DNA of 64,000 nt from Sparassis latifolia (Eukaryota > Basidiomycota > Agaricomycetes > Polyporales > Sparassidaceae): the NCBI GenBank assembly GCA_018466975.1, contig CM031556.1, positions 806,001-870,000 of the forward strand, given 5' to 3'. Position 1 is the stretch's first letter. Each line of letters opens with the position of its first letter. The notes beneath the pieces are model-generated. The model worked only from the letters and a program-made list of their open reading frames with translations, ran no database searches and was not told where the DNA came from. Shown here one piece after another: positions 1 through 12,357 of this stretch. Position numbers and translations under genes: made by a program.

Positions 1-1287
1 CGGACTCGTCAGACACCAGAGCAGAATGAGCACGCACCAACGAACAGTATGACCACCGACAGCAAACGCCTGAGTGGGGGATCAGATCGGACGCGCAGCC
101 AAACGAGACGATGTCACATACCATATCCGTGCCATCATGTACGCACATAACCTCCGAAGAGGGCAACAACGAAGCAAACCTCACGAGGAGGCGAAGAATC
201 CAAAAATTGTAAAGCAGCAGACCTGGTGTAGTCTGAATCGAGTTACCCGCAACGCGAGCACCGCGAAGTGCACTCAAGGACGGCGCCACCGAAGCAAGAC
301 GACGACATTCGACTTACCGTACCAACACACGCCCGCAGCTCGCCTCGTGCATCTTGTCCGTCCGATAAGTCCCGCAGCCAGCGTGACGGATTCCCGTTGG
401 CAGACGGTTCTCTCTGTCGCGCTCATACAGCAGCCTAAGGAGCTGCGCGCGTTCGCGCCGAAGTGCACCGATTTCTGCGGTCGCTCTGGGTTCCTGCTAG
501 GTACTGCTGAGACCCTAGTCTGAGACGGAAGGCACCAGGACTACGTCCGCGTTCGTCAACGATTCATGCGCGGCGGTCGATGCGATTCAGGCGGCGCCCT
601 TCTGTGGGGCTATGCGGACCAAAATTTTCCAGTACAAAGAGAAGTCAACGAGTGTTGACTGCGCGTCGTCGAGGTATTCGACGAATACGTCGCCGGTCAT
701 GTGTTCGGCGAAAGCACCGACTACTGAGTCGGCGGGCTGCACGATATCAGTTCGATCGTGGGATCGATGCATGGGGCGCGCAGGGCGGCTCGCGACCGGG
801 GCCAGCGGCCTATGCGAGCCTGTCGAGTGCGCTCCTCCATGCTCGAGGATCCAGCGGGACTTGCGGACAACGCCGAGCGATACTGCACTCGGTATAAGAC
901 AAGGGCAGCCAGCCCCCGGCCGTGTCGTCCTATGAAGGCGATCCGGGTCGATGTCGATAGCGCGTGTGTGCGGGGGTGTTGGTCAGTATGCGCCACCCGT
1001 CCCTGCGACGTATCCCAAGCCCCATAGCTCGCCCTCTGCTCCGCTAAAGCGGAGTGTCATCGGGCATGCAGAGAAGTGGGGTATTTTTCTGGTGCGTCGC
1101 TCGACCAAAATATTACGGTCGGACCCGGCTAGGGTCAGTCGAGAGGGATGGAATGCTCAGACCTTGGCCCGCTCGCGAGTGGGGACAACTGCCACCGCCC
1201 ACGGGTGCCCTGGGGCACCCTTCCCAGATCCCTGAGGAGTGGTTGAGCGGCGAAACAGGACGTCCTGTGCGGAGCGAGCATCGCGGC
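1..1287. other. Gene-poor left flank, no recognised gene
   Basis: Only short overlapping frames occur on both strands and none shows a domain I know. A minus-strand frame at about 587-772 has a protein-like composition in its last 45 residues (acidic and aromatic, ending in QKGAA) and could be the tail of a degraded gene or repeat, but nothing upstream supports it. The segment ends at the TA target site of the adjacent Tc1-type element. Confidence 0.4.
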
Positions 1288-1289
1288 TA

Positions 1290-1320
1290 AGATAGACCCA
1301 GTTCAAACCCGACCACTATC
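1290..1320 (+). repeat. Left terminal inverted repeat of Tc1-type element
   Basis: 31 bp, the exact reverse complement of 3961-3991. The TA dinucleotide just outside (1288-1289) is the target-site duplication. Confidence 0.95.
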
Positions 1321-1506
1321 GTCACACTGTGACACCTCACGTGCAACCCACTTAGCGCCTGGATAAGTCCCGAAAAGGCACTGAACGCACGACAGCGGCA
1401 GGAGCGTCGACATAAAATGAGTCAGCGTTCTCAGTGTATGAGGTAGAAACATAGTGAATATACACAAGAATGAAAGTATACAAGATAGTTGAACTATGAA
1501 TATAAG

Positions 1507-3427
1507 TTATATCTTTGCAGCTTCAAGTTCCTCGAGGATGCTCTCTGGGAGGATGCGATGGCCGCGATATTTCTTGCTCGCCCATGCAGCTTGCTTACCA
1601 TTCAAACCTTTGCGATAAGCATCCATGAAGCGTTGCGCGCGAGTGTAGAAGCTGTGTGTGATCTGAGTCACATCACATCACATCAGAATTGATGAACGCA
1701 CCGTCGCATGCTTTCGAGTGGGACTGCATCCAATGCCTTGACCACATTGCGCTCAAGATCGGCCTCCAACTTTGAAGGCGGAACTGGCGGTATACACGCT
1801 TTGCAAATCCCCAGCAAGGTTCGATAGGATTGAGCTCACAGTGAAATTTCGGGAGAAAGATCACATGGAAACCACGAGCTTTGCAGTGAGTCTCCACTAA
1901 TGTCTCGACATCTCGAAAGTCTTGTTCGTTGTACAGCATTCTTCTACAGCAGCATCTTTCCTGTCCAGGGGGGCATTTGAAACTGGGGCATTCATATCTC
2001 AAATTTTGAACACCCTTGTAGCCACGTTCTTCCAAGATATTTGCCATACCCTTGAAGAGTCCTCGCGCCGTGACCAGGTGGGAAGTACAAGGATTGTGGT
2101 CTGCCATCTGCAAACTTTCCTTCTGTCATTCGCATCCATCGTTTGAGGATCTTCCCATCAGTGCCATATACAGGTTTGCCATTCTCGCCAATAACATTTG
2201 TCATAACACCAAAGTTTGGAGCGCCAGGTTTTGGTGGGAATTTGGGCATTTTGCGAGCGGAAAGTGCATCGTCAGCGCGTTTCAGGTGAGTTGGTGCATT
2301 GTCGAGTATTATACCATGATCATCATCTGGATAGTCTCTTGATGCTATGTCCATCAACATTGTACAGTGCTCGAGGATACGTTCATTGGTGAAGTAGCCT
2401 TCTCTATTCTTTCCGGTTTGAAAAGTATTCGGTTGATCTGGTCCCATCTTTAGAGTGCCCCCAGCCATAGTCTGCCGAGACAAAGTCTGCCGCCATGATT
2501 GATGCGCCTTCTCCCTTTGCCTGCGGCACTGCGGTTTCAGTTTCGTGCACCCAACGCACTGAGCGACGATCATTTGCATAGAAGACTGACTCATCATGCC
2601 ACCAAAACACCATACGGCAATTACGAGGTCGAGGTTCGTTCTGATCAATGTCCTCAAGACCATCTCGGCTCCAACGACGTGCGTTATATTCCAGCTCGGC
2701 TATTAATGGCAGAAATATTTCCTGCCGGTAATTGACAACGTCTGCACGCTCGTGTCCATCAACAAATTGTCCATGTGGGGTCTTGCGCCAGCGGTAATCC
2801 ATTGCATGCATCCACATTTGGGCTGTTGAGAGACAAATACCTTTTGTGAGTCCAAATTCACTCTGTGTCTCCGCACTGTTAACAAACTCCATAACATCCA
2901 TAGCACGAACATATTTGCCAATACTTTGCAGGTGTCTTCCAATTGCTGATGCTAGGTCCCCCTTCTGTAGCATTGAGTTGTTCCATTTCCCATATGGATT
3001 GGTTGGAAGGTTATGCCGGTCAGCCAAGAATGATCGTGTCCACGTGCGCAAAGCCTTTGCAATGAAGTCACCTTTCTGGTATGCATATGCAACTTTGAAT
3101 GATGCATCAATCCAGGCTGGTGGCTCTCCACTGACATAGAACCACAGCAACATTCTCATCTGCTCCATGCGCCGATGAAGGAAATCATCACCATCAAATG
3201 GCTTTGTTCCTTTCCATTTTTCCGCGTGGCCGGAGCAATGCCAGTATGTCGCTTAAAGCAGAATTTGCATCTTCAATGGTGGGTGGAGGTATGTAGGGAT
3301 GTGATTTGGATGTAGGGAATGCACTGGCATTATCAGGTACAGTCATAGTGTCCTCTGCATTTTGAATCTGATATTGTTCCACAACACCTTCGTGGCCAGA
3401 GAGTTCCAATGCAAGTGGCCCATGCAT
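1507..3427 (-). pseudogene. DDE transposase of the Tc1-type element, frameshifted
   Basis: The product resembles the large fungal 'DDE superfamily endonuclease' transposases of Tc1/mariner type. The catalytic triad is visible across three frames: first Asp in WWHDESVFYANDRR, second Asp in IILDNAPTH, and Glu in HCELNPIEPCWGFAKR. The C-terminus reads FMDAYRKGLNGKQAAWA and continues to a TAA at 1507-1509. The frame changes within a four-base A run at 2421-2424 (one base too many for FQTGKNREGYF to continue) and again near 2063, before GLFKGMANILEERGY. The N-terminal part (about 3170-3427) is less certain: the frame reading KWKGTKPFDGDDFLHRRM joins the main body, while the frame with the upstream ATG (3427) is offset by one. 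Conserved residues on both sides of every break imply very few changes, either true inactivation or assembly indels. Confidence 0.85.
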
Positions 3428-3960
3428 GCCAGTGCCGGTGCTCGGTGGTATTGCCCTGGCGCTGGCACTGTGTGATGTCGTGCACTGCTTATCTGCAGGT
3501 GATGTATCCCCGCAACTATCTGCGGTCTGGGCGAAGTTCGGAAGGTGGTTCCTGTAGTAATGGTGAGTATTGTAAGCCTAGATTGCACTAACTTACTCAC
3601 ATTTTCTTTGTTTTCCTTTTCACTATCCTGTCTTTGGCACACTCTTTTTTTGCATGGTTCCCGAGGTTTGCAATAGAGCGCGGTGCGCGAGCTGCTTTCG
3701 CCATGAAAGTGGAGAAGGATCGTGTCGCCACAGGCAAGAAATGTGGTAATTACTTAACATGTCCATATTGTAAAATTTTATCTTATTTCTCTCAGTGTGT
3801 GAGATTTCTCAAAAGTCGGAGACCACAATTATTTGAAGCAAAATATTCTTAATAAGATTGTGGTCCTACTTTTACCTTGAAGGTGATGATGCTTGAGAAA
3901 TAAGAAATTCTTTCCTTCTCGTCCGCCAAAAGAATGTAAGTGTGACAAAATGGGTCACGT

Positions 3961-3991
3961 GATAGTGGTCGGGTTTGAACTGGGTCTATCT
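3961..3991 (-). repeat. Right terminal inverted repeat of Tc1-type element
   Basis: 31 bp, the exact reverse complement of 1290-1320. TA at 3992-3993 is the other copy of the target duplication. Confidence 0.95.
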
Positions 3992-3993
3992 TA

Positions 3994-5498
3994 CAGGTCT
4001 GCTGCTGGTGGTGGTTGAAAGAGAAAGGGGAACGGATAAAAGTGCCACAGGCAGGGGCAGATGTGGCGTGGAAACCGTGACAGTCACGTTAGACTTTAGC
4101 TTTAGCCGTAACTCCGACAAGTGGCACCTCGCGGAGCGCAAATTTCGAACGGCACTGAGAACTGCAACAAATTTGAGGGATATGTTGACTTCGATGAGTA
4201 CCTAAGTAATACAGAGCTGGCGAGCATTTCCTCTCCGGAAGACACAGAAAACGCGCAGAAAGCCTCCGCTAAGGTGGAATACAATACGGTGATTGTCGTA
4301 CTAGTCCGAGGTTTTTGTCCCGTTGGCTAATCCTTCCACATCTAAAGTCCCGCTGGCCACACTCACGCCTGGCATTCTGCTTGATTTGTAGGGTCCCCGT
4401 AGAAGGCCCCTACTTTGCCATCATCTGCCAACCCAGGCAATCCTTGGGCCCGCAAATATTCGTTTGCAAAGAAAGCTGCATCCATGCTCGACCCTTCATT
4501 TGAGGACATATTTCGCACTTGTACGCTTGTTACCATCTAAGAACGGGTGGCCTGTACCCAGACCATTCGAATGCAATCTTCATTGCGACGAGGATGGTTC
4601 AAACAGACCCTTGATGATACTATATGAGAGAGTAGTAGCGAGATAGCTCACTGGTCTCTCGGGCTCATAAAAAGCCACCTGGAGCGGGTTTCACAACTTG
4701 CGAAAGGGTCGGATGTATAATGATTAATCTGGGTATTTATATGCTGGCGTGAAAATATCGGGGAGCATAGTAGGAATATGTGTACGTGAGGAAGATGTTA
4801 AGATCACTTAAACTTTTCACGCCTTCGTCTCCCGCAGCTCATCCGACCATCTGTGTTCGTCACCCGGTCGGCCTTTTGCCATTGCTTGCGCGAGCTATCA
4901 CTTACCCTCTTATCACAGCGATGTTTCGGCGTATGATTACGAGACTGGGCATAACACACCGTCCCCACCTATGCAGAGTGTTCGCGCATCATAACTCGAG
5001 TGGCAGTGGTGACGTGCTTTTTGTCGCTCCGTCGAGCGGTACAAGGTTCTTCTGGACAACCAAACCCTTTATATCAACCTAGCTAGGACTTAGCACAAGT
5101 GCTCGGGTGGACGTCTGATCAAGGACACGAGTGCGTTAGTTTAACTCTTGACAGTGGTTGGGAGCCTTCCTACTGCACCATCATTCCTCCCGGTACAGAC
5201 AGTGTTAAGTCATAATGTGATCTGTGTTTTGTCTCTTAAAATTAGGCCTACTTGAAGTAGTACCAGACGACAATGTCGTTTTCTTTGAACCTCATATATT
5301 CGGCTAAAGCTCACACGGCTTCATCAATGAGCAAAGACCGTCTCTCCAAGCTAGAGATTCCAAGTGGGTCATTCACTGCTTTTCATTCGCGACATATTGA
5401 AGAAGGGCGACCTTGAGTGAAACTTCAAGAAAGAAAAGATCATCATCGCGATCCTAAGCGCCTTCCTAATTCGGCGTATCTGCTTCGGTATCCAGGTC
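3994..5498. other. Intergenic, no recognised gene
   Basis: Short frames only (longest about 100 codons at 4780-5082), with no recognised motif, signal peptide or splice-supported exon chain. Confidence 0.4.
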
Positions 5499-5507
5499 TG
5501 TAGTAGC
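5499..5507 (+). repeat. 9-bp target-site duplication (left copy) of the MULE MITE
   Basis: TGTAGTAGC, repeated exactly at 5925-5933 immediately outside the other end of the element. Confidence 0.85.
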
Positions 5508-5924
5508 TAGTCTCGTAACCAGCCGTTCTGAGATTCGACCCTTTTTAGGATCTGTGTGGAGGGTCGTCATAACGTCTGGTGACTTTCGTATAGAAGGGGG
5601 GGGGTATGTCACACGGGCGTGACCTCAGCCAAAACTCGAGACATGCGAACTCGAACGCGGCACATTCACGGGCCATTGATGGCTAGAATAGGGTTCGGGG
5701 TGCATATATGGTTGCATACATGAACAATATTTATCAGCAGGAGGCAGGAGATGTGCAGGTACACGCGGGATGACCAGCGTGACACGCGCTGCGCGGGAGC
5801 TACAGCCAGGAGGGCGTTACATACCCCCCCCCTCTATACGACTTTCACCAGACGTTCTGCTGTGCGACCCTCTCTTTCTGTCCGTTTTCGGTAAGTCGCA
5901 CGTGAACGTCTGGTTACGAGACTA
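5508..5924. mobile_element. Non-autonomous Mutator-like (MULE) MITE
   Basis: A 417-bp element with imperfect terminal inverted repeats of about 100 bp. The outermost 15 bases match exactly (TAGTCTCGTAACCAG at 5508 and its complement ending at 5924). Further in, matching blocks include AACGTCTGGTGA, TCGTATAGA and a run of nine G before TATGT (about 5600), mirrored by nine C at about 5824. It is flanked by a perfect 9-bp direct repeat, TGTAGTAGC, at 5499-5507 and 5925-5933. Long TIRs plus a 9-bp target duplication are typical of Mutator-like elements. There is no coding capacity, so it would depend on a transposase encoded elsewhere. The superfamily assignment is inferred from structure alone. 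Confidence 0.85.
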
Positions 5925-5933
5925 TGTAGTAGC
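5925..5933 (+). repeat. 9-bp target-site duplication (right copy) of the MULE MITE
   Basis: TGTAGTAGC, identical to 5499-5507. Confidence 0.85.
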
Positions 5934-6440
5934 GGCAACATCTAAATAAATAATTAACCCCTCGAGCTCGTCCGAGCTACACAGTACGAGCTACCCTACC
6001 AATACAACAAAACCATTCTGATGTATATAATCTTGCGGCTACCTCGGTTTGTCCCGTGTCCGTCATACATATCTAGGCCTACGGCAATGCCTCCCACTAT
6101 TCCCGGCTCACTGACACCACCTGTCCTATAACAAATAGAATCTACTCGTGTTATACGTGTACTACAATAAAGCCGGGAACAGCGAGCGGATGTGCGATAC
6201 GAACTGTATTTACTACAACAAAAGTCGACGAGGCGATGCGCGTATCTTAAGGAGTTAAAAATCCAATAACTGTAAACGAGCGTATGGGGCTGCGTTTTGC
6301 GGCCTTTCCAACAGAGCAAATATAAGCAGCCTGAGACAAACGTCGGACGGATGCAAACGGGGACAGCTACTGTAAAAACCACAACACCGGCAGAGCACGA
6401 CAAATCCGAATCCAGGTCTCTTCAATATGAGTGCGACAAA

Positions 6441-9400
6441 TCACAAACTGCCACCCTCGGTGTCCACCGACTTCATACTCGACCGCGCACTGTAAAACAT
6501 GCTCGACACGGTCGTGCGTGCGGTATGCATCGTGCCGTGGTCCCAACTATCACTGTCATCCCCCTCGGTATCGGTCGTAGAGGAGTAACGGTTGTGCGCA
6601 TGGCGAAGGAGAGACTGAACACTGAGCGAGTTGCTCTCCGGATTCGCTTGCAGCGAGTCAGGGCCATTAGCGGACGACAGTGAGGAAAGGCCAGGGTGGA
6701 TCATCGCTGCGGCGTTCAGAGTCGCCGTCGAGCCGGCTAAGGAGTTAGGCGCATGCATCGGGAGACCGGAGCTAGCCCCCGACAACGGTGACAAAACCCC
6801 AGAACAGTCCTATCACGCACCAAGCAAATCAGTCCTTGTATGCGCAAGATTTTGAGAGAATACAGACCTCCACGCTCAGCTCGGTATCGTGCCAGCCCTT
6901 GACTTCATCCTCCTGCACGGCACAAGACGCCGGATTCGCAAGGCTCTTGCCACCAGCCGAGCCGCGTCTCGGCGATGCCCTTGACTCGGACCCGTGCGTC
7001 AATGCCCTCATAAGCGGGAACGGCGACGGCGGACGCTCTGACCGACGCGAGCTCCGACTTGAGCTTGACACCCACGAGCGGGGCGACATTGGTACAGGAA
7101 GCGACACACGGCTTCGCGGAGACACAGGCGACTCAGGTGGGGAAGCTGGAAGAGAGGCGCGTGTCTTACTTGCTCGTGAAGGCGAAGTATCGATGTGGTC
7201 CACTCTGTGCGCTTCCTTACGACCCACGGACACGTCCTTAGGTGGGACCGGTGGTGGCGATTCTGTGCGGGGAATGTCGGGGAGAGGACGGTGAGGAGGG
7301 GGTAGCGGCGCGACGGAAAAAGCGGCGTCAAGAGGCGAGCCAGGGAGCGAGCGTGCAAGTGACGATACCGAAGGTGACCGCGGGATGCTCACGCTCCTGA
7401 TATCGGCGCTGCCACGGCTGCGAATACTAGCACTCGAGGATGACGCAGACGACGTAGAAAAGGCGGAACTGCAGGGCGACCACGCCGACGGTGGGAGAGC
7501 ACCGGTGGCAGACGTCCTGATACTCAAATTGTGCCGGAGGGAACGCGGTGCAGGCACGGGTGAGGGAAAGGTATATGGAGGGAAGCTATATGCGGGATCA
7601 GGAGGCAGGGCAGAGGACAGACGTGCATTCCAGCTCGCGCGCCCTCTCGCATCTGCGTCCACGTCGCTCGCCCAAGGCTCGTGGATATACGCGTGCGAAT
7701 CGCGCATCCACGGACGCGTCCACGTTCCTGGAGACGAGAATGGGTCTGCAGGTGGTATAATAGCACGGGGTGTCGCGTCAAAGTTGAAACCGAGGGCATG
7801 TGAGGGCAGAGCGATGTCCCCTTTAGCGAACGGGTCCGGCTCGGGTGTAAGGACACGGCCAATTGAGAGCGCATATAGATCCTCGTCTTCAAGTATATTC
7901 AACTCAGGGTCCACGGTGGCGAGGGACGTACGGCTGCCATAAAGTGTCGGTTCGTACGACTCGGGAACGGGAGGAAATGCGAATACACCAGTGGGCGTGA
8001 CGGGGGACCATGTATCCGTAGAGCGCGTAGAGGAAGCGGAGCCTGCGGGAGAGGAGTCGGCAGAGAGAATGCTGAGGTTAAGTTTGGAGCGTGAACGCGG
8101 GCGCAGTGGAAGGGGAATCAAATTTACAAGGCGCTCGCTAAGACTCATCGTAGACTTGGTACTTGCCTGCAGGGGAGATGTCAGTATCAGTGACAAGGAC
8201 CATATAGGAAGGGTAAAGGTGGGAAGGAGGATTAGGCCAATTGGAGCGGACTTATAAGTGCAAATAAATGAATGGGGACAGGTACGGGTCACGTGCCCGG
8301 ACCTGCAATCGCTTCTCTCGGAAGCGTACCACCGCATTCGTAACGAAGGTTGTTTAGAATGCCAGAAAGCGCATCTGGAATCATACCGCTTCCAGGGAGA
8401 ATGGGGAATGTATGCACCGCAAGGAAGAGAGAAGGGAGGAGGAAACGAGGGTAAACTTACCGTGGTACAAGTACTCGTCGCGCTACCCCTTCTCTCGAAC
8501 ACATATGCCGGTGGCTGTATTTCTTCTTCCTCACGCTCTTGCCGCCCTGCCACACTTGATGATGCACACACTGGTACAGGAACTGGAGGCGGGTCGCGCG
8601 GACACGTGTACGGCGACGGGCACCGCCCTGCATGATCCGCAGACGCGTCCTCCTGCGTCCACGGCACAGGCGGCGACGACAGAGCCGTCTTCCTGCCCGA
8701 GTTCGCACCGAGGGTAGCGGTCGCTCTGCCGAAGAGGCTGGTGCTCTTCATCTTGCGGAGCGGCGGAAGCCGCGAGTGGATGCGAAGCGGTAGTAAGCCG
8801 GCCCCGCGTAGGAGTGGGGTAGCTGGGCGGCTGTAGGAGGGCGTTCGCGCCCGCGCGTAGCCTGTATCCTCAAAGAAGGATGGAAGGCTTTCGATGGCAG
8901 CGCTACCGGCGATGTACGGCCTAAGGGTACACGTCTTGGCGAGAGTTTAATAAATGACGCGTGTACCTCGGCGGGCGAAGGGCCGGTCAAGGTTGAACTG
9001 GGTATGGATGGGGCGAAGGGAAATGGCGAGGTGGGACGCGTGGATGGAGTAGATGGACGTGATTGGAAGACGGTCGAGGAGGGGCGGTGGGGACGGACGG
9101 TGCGCGTAGAAGACTCGGAAGCGGAGGCGGCGGTAGAGGGACGTGGCGTGTTGAGGTTAGTGGAACGAAGGACGAGAGCCGAGGCGCGTGTTCGGACGCG
9201 TTTGAAGACGTTGAGCGCGGCGCGAGCGCTGGAACTGGAGCGCGGTTTGCGACGCGGGGACGAAGAGGGAGAGGCAGTGTAGGAGGAAGAGCGAGCGCTG
9301 GGTGTGCGGGTATGTACGGCAGGTGGTGGGTGGGTAGTGTCTCCGTCCTCGTCTTCGGTGTCGCTCTCGAAGCAGCTGGATACAGATAGAAGGGCAGGAG

Positions 9401-9569
9401 AGGATGCGTGGTAGAGAGAATCGCGAATATAGGGTGAGGTGGAGGACAAGGCGAGGCGGCGTTGGGGGGAATGGAGGTTGAACGCGGCACAGACGAGGTC
9501 GTTGAATTCCTGGAGGGAGAAGGGGGTCAGGCGGGAGGATGGGAGCGGTTTGGAGGGGTGGGAAGGCAT
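6441..9569 (-). CDS. Ser/Pro-rich low-complexity fungal protein, unidentified
   Basis: I do not recognise the family. Three coding blocks can be joined. Block 1 is 9569 to about 8748 (start MPSHPSKPLPSSRL; Ser/Arg/Pro-rich with an acidic SDTEDEDGD patch). Block 2 is about 8751-8461 (KMKSTSLFGRATATL... to STCTT). Block 3 is 8166-6868 (ASTKSTMSLSERLVNLIPLP... with PPPVPPK-like proline motifs and many SPR/SPRS sites). The last exon is 6809-6441, ending KSVDTEGGSL. Intron 8167-8460 (GTAAGT...CTGCAG) keeps frame. Intron 6810-6867 (GTCTGT...TAG) is phase 0 and joins VE to DCSG. Block 1 runs into TGA at 8748-8750, overlapping an ATG (ATGA); a single missing base about 8755-8762 would fuse it in frame with block 2 (GFRR then LRKMKSTS). 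Alternatively these are two genes, and the downstream one may begin at MSLSERL. The proline and SP motifs suggest a cytoplasmic scaffold or phospho-target; that is only an inference. Confidence 0.6.
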
Positions 9570-12357
9570 GGCAGTGAGGAGGATGTGTCGAGAAGGTGGT
9601 GGTTAAAGAGAGAGAGAGGGAGCGCTCGCACACAAAGAGACATCAACAGAGCACGTCGAGGATGTGACAGCGGGCGAGGATCTGTAGAGCTCATAAGTTC
9701 ATGTAGACGACACTTGCCTTTTCCGGCCGACGTCTTCCTTCGCAGCTTAATGGCTGTCTCTATCCCTTCGCGGGTCTCGTCTGCCGCCGATGCCGAGCAG
9801 CTTTGATCCTCGGCTCCATCTGCAATATTCCCTCTCTCAGCGTCACGGACTATCTCCCATACTTCCAAAGCTTCCTTCATCCTTCTGCCCACTTTCAAGC
9901 TTCTCATCCTCGTCCGACGTCTTCTTCTAATTATTCGCCAATTATTTTCATACCATTCTTCGTGTCACTGTTCTCCAAGTCTCCACGCGGAACACAGAGG
10001 TTAATGCTCAGCGTTGGGCGCTTCGCATTTCAAACGAATTGACGTCCTATGGCCAGTGGCACTGGACGGAGATGCGACAGCCGCTGCATCAGGCTGCCAT
10101 TAATGGCGCGAGCGTCCCCGTACGATGTCCCTGCGCAGCGTCCGTCCCTTGCGACGCTTCTATAAGCACGTCATCTTGTAACACGTATTGATGCTGCACC
10201 GGACGTTGGCGCCGAGTTAATAGGTATTGATGCATCACCAGCTCCTACACACGGGAGTGTGGGTGTCAGCACAGAGTTGACCACGAAACACAAACATTAA
10301 TGCACTTGCCTGTGAGCTCTAGAAACACAATCTCAGGCTGTCCAGAACCAGAACGCTCAGCAGCGTGGGCACATCTTGGTATCAGTCCCCACCCGCAACA
10401 GCAGCGCTCATGTCCTGAGCAAATAGATGGGATAGCTGTGAAGTAGATGGCGTAGCCGTAGTACCCGCAGTCGCTGTACGCACAGTACCCGTACACGATG
10501 CAAGTACACGCGCATTTCACGGTCTCAAATAATGCCTTAAAGGCTTCAAGCTCAAGCTCAAGGGCAATGCATGCCCTAAGCCGAGCTCCGGCGTCGCATT
10601 CAAGCTCGAAATGCACCAGAATTGGAAAGGCACAACAGAAATTAGTATCAGGGCGAGCGTTGGCAGACTCCGCACCAGAGCTGTCCTTAACTTACCACGA
10701 CATTGTCGCGTAGCCGGCACGGCTTGGACGCCAGAACTTCGTACGCTCCAAAGGACACGGGGAAGGCAGACCCAAAAAATTTCCGTGAAAGACGTAGTGT
10801 GTGCGAGCTCGCCCAACAGGCCGACGTCGGCATGGAAACGTAGGCGTACGAGAGCGCACGTATGGAGGCGCGTCAGATGGGCAGCTTTGGGCATGCTCGG
10901 CGCGATATGGCTCCGGCGATCCCGTAATTTCGACATCAAGGCCCCGTCCCTGTCCATCTCACGGTTCATCCGCAGCGTGCATAGATAGATCAGACGTTGG
11001 ACTCACAAATTGTCGCGTGCAGGACAGCATCGGGAGCAGGGAGTCGGGGACGCGTGCCGCGGAAAGGACATACAGCAATTACGACTGGGACCACAGAAGC
11101 TCGTACCTCGATATTCTTCGCGGTATCCGCCACAAGGCGCGCTCTATCGAGCCTGATGGAGTCCACGGCAAGACAGCATGTCCTAGCTTCCTCGCGTTGC
11201 AATCGGAACACAACGAAGCGAGGACACTCTGTTCTCCGAGTCGATAGCAGGTTTGATACGTCAGCGTGCACTCTCCAGAGGGTGCACGCGCGGCCTTCGA
11301 AGTACTTTTATTCTGGAAAGCAAAAACAAAAAACCGGGGGTAAATGTTGCGGTTCACCTGGGATTGCACGCCGCGTCGACGTCAACTGCGGGGAATGGTC
11401 AGCTTTTGCGAGAGCGCAATTGAGAGAGGAGCATACATAGCACGGATTCACGCGTCTGCAAATTCCGAGTCTCGCTGGCTTGATATTCTGAGCTCGAGTG
11501 TGCTCAAATTTGGGTAGGTATCATAAAACATGTCACATGATTCGTGCTTACATAAGCATGTGCTAAGTTTTGAAGTCGTCCTCCTCCTTCTTTTCGAATG
11601 ATAACCCAGTACCCAGGTTTAATCGAGTTTCGGTGGACCGCAGGGAAACGATCTCACACGCGTACAGGATCCGAAGGCGTTCCCATGTGTGGAACTCGTG
11701 ACCGCGTCGCGTGGCGCCCGCGTCGTGCACAGGTAGAGTTGGTGTATGTGCTCAGAGAGAGAATGGAGAGACAACTTGAGATGAGGAGTAGCTCGGTACC
11801 TTGCAGAAGAAGATTCAAGATGATGTAACTGCGTCGGCAATAAAACACAGGTAGTACAGAAAGGGAACGAATCGGCGAGGAGATCGAAATTCTGAGCAAA
11901 AGGTATGTTGCAACTCTACTGTGTTACCGTACTCCGATGAATCTCGCACGCGCAACGCGACCTTGCGCAGGCGGCACATTAAAGTTGCTCGGGCTATTGT
12001 GTGGGTCGTCCTGTGACTTTTCTCGTGCTGTACGTTATCCAGGTCACTAGTGTCTTGGACGACGGGCGTCTGGCTATCTGGTGCCGGTCGCGTCTTGCCT
12101 CCACCCCAATGATCACGATACGCTCTCAGCTTTTCGTTCAACATCCACGCCGATAAGATGTCCGAATCTCTGAGAGTCAGACGGCTCTTCGCGTTCCGGA
12201 AGCCGCTATCGCTATCGCCTCTGTTACTTATAACGCTGTCTTTCAGCCCCTCCTTCTCACTAGCATTCAACTCCATCTATCTCAACCAGAATTATCTTGC
12301 CTAGCTTTCGCCAGGAACCGTACGGCGTTGTGTATATTGTTATAGTCTCTAGGGGAC
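9570..12357. other. Long intergenic region, no gene that can be supported
   Basis: Several overlapping frames of 90-150 codons occur on both strands (for example 11815-12276 minus, from ATG at 12276, hydrophilic with no known motif; and 10801-11247 plus). None contains a recognised domain or an exon chain that splices in frame. A perfect short hairpin lies near 11268-11289 (GTGCACTCT...GGGTGCAC). A small unrecognised gene cannot be excluded. Confidence 0.35.

Larger units (their letters stand above)
1290..3991. mobile_element. Tc1/mariner-superfamily DNA transposon, 2.7 kb
   Basis: The element is bounded by a perfect 31-bp terminal inverted repeat (1290-1320 and 3961-3991; outer end AGATAGACCC) and flanked on each side by TA (1288-1289 and 3992-3993), the target duplication expected for Tc1/mariner/IS630-type elements. 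It contains one minus-strand transposase with DDE motifs. Identical TIRs point to a fairly recent insertion. The transposase frame is nevertheless broken by single-base changes, so the copy is either newly inactivated or misread at these sites. Confidence 0.93.

Noticed and set aside
1300..1315. TIR of the Tc1-type element resembles a tRNA T-arm/B-box (GTTCAAACCC)
   Set aside because: No tRNA cloverleaf can be drawn around it; it is part of a perfect terminal inverted repeat.
1673..3168. Tc1 transposase read as intron-containing and intact
   Set aside because: The breaks fall inside conserved blocks with no intron-length gap and no GT-AG pair; single-base changes fit better.
11815..12276. 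153-codon minus-strand ORF upstream of the dehydrogenase
   Set aside because: Has an ATG but no motif, no splice continuation and no support beyond being open; noted only within the intergenic entry.
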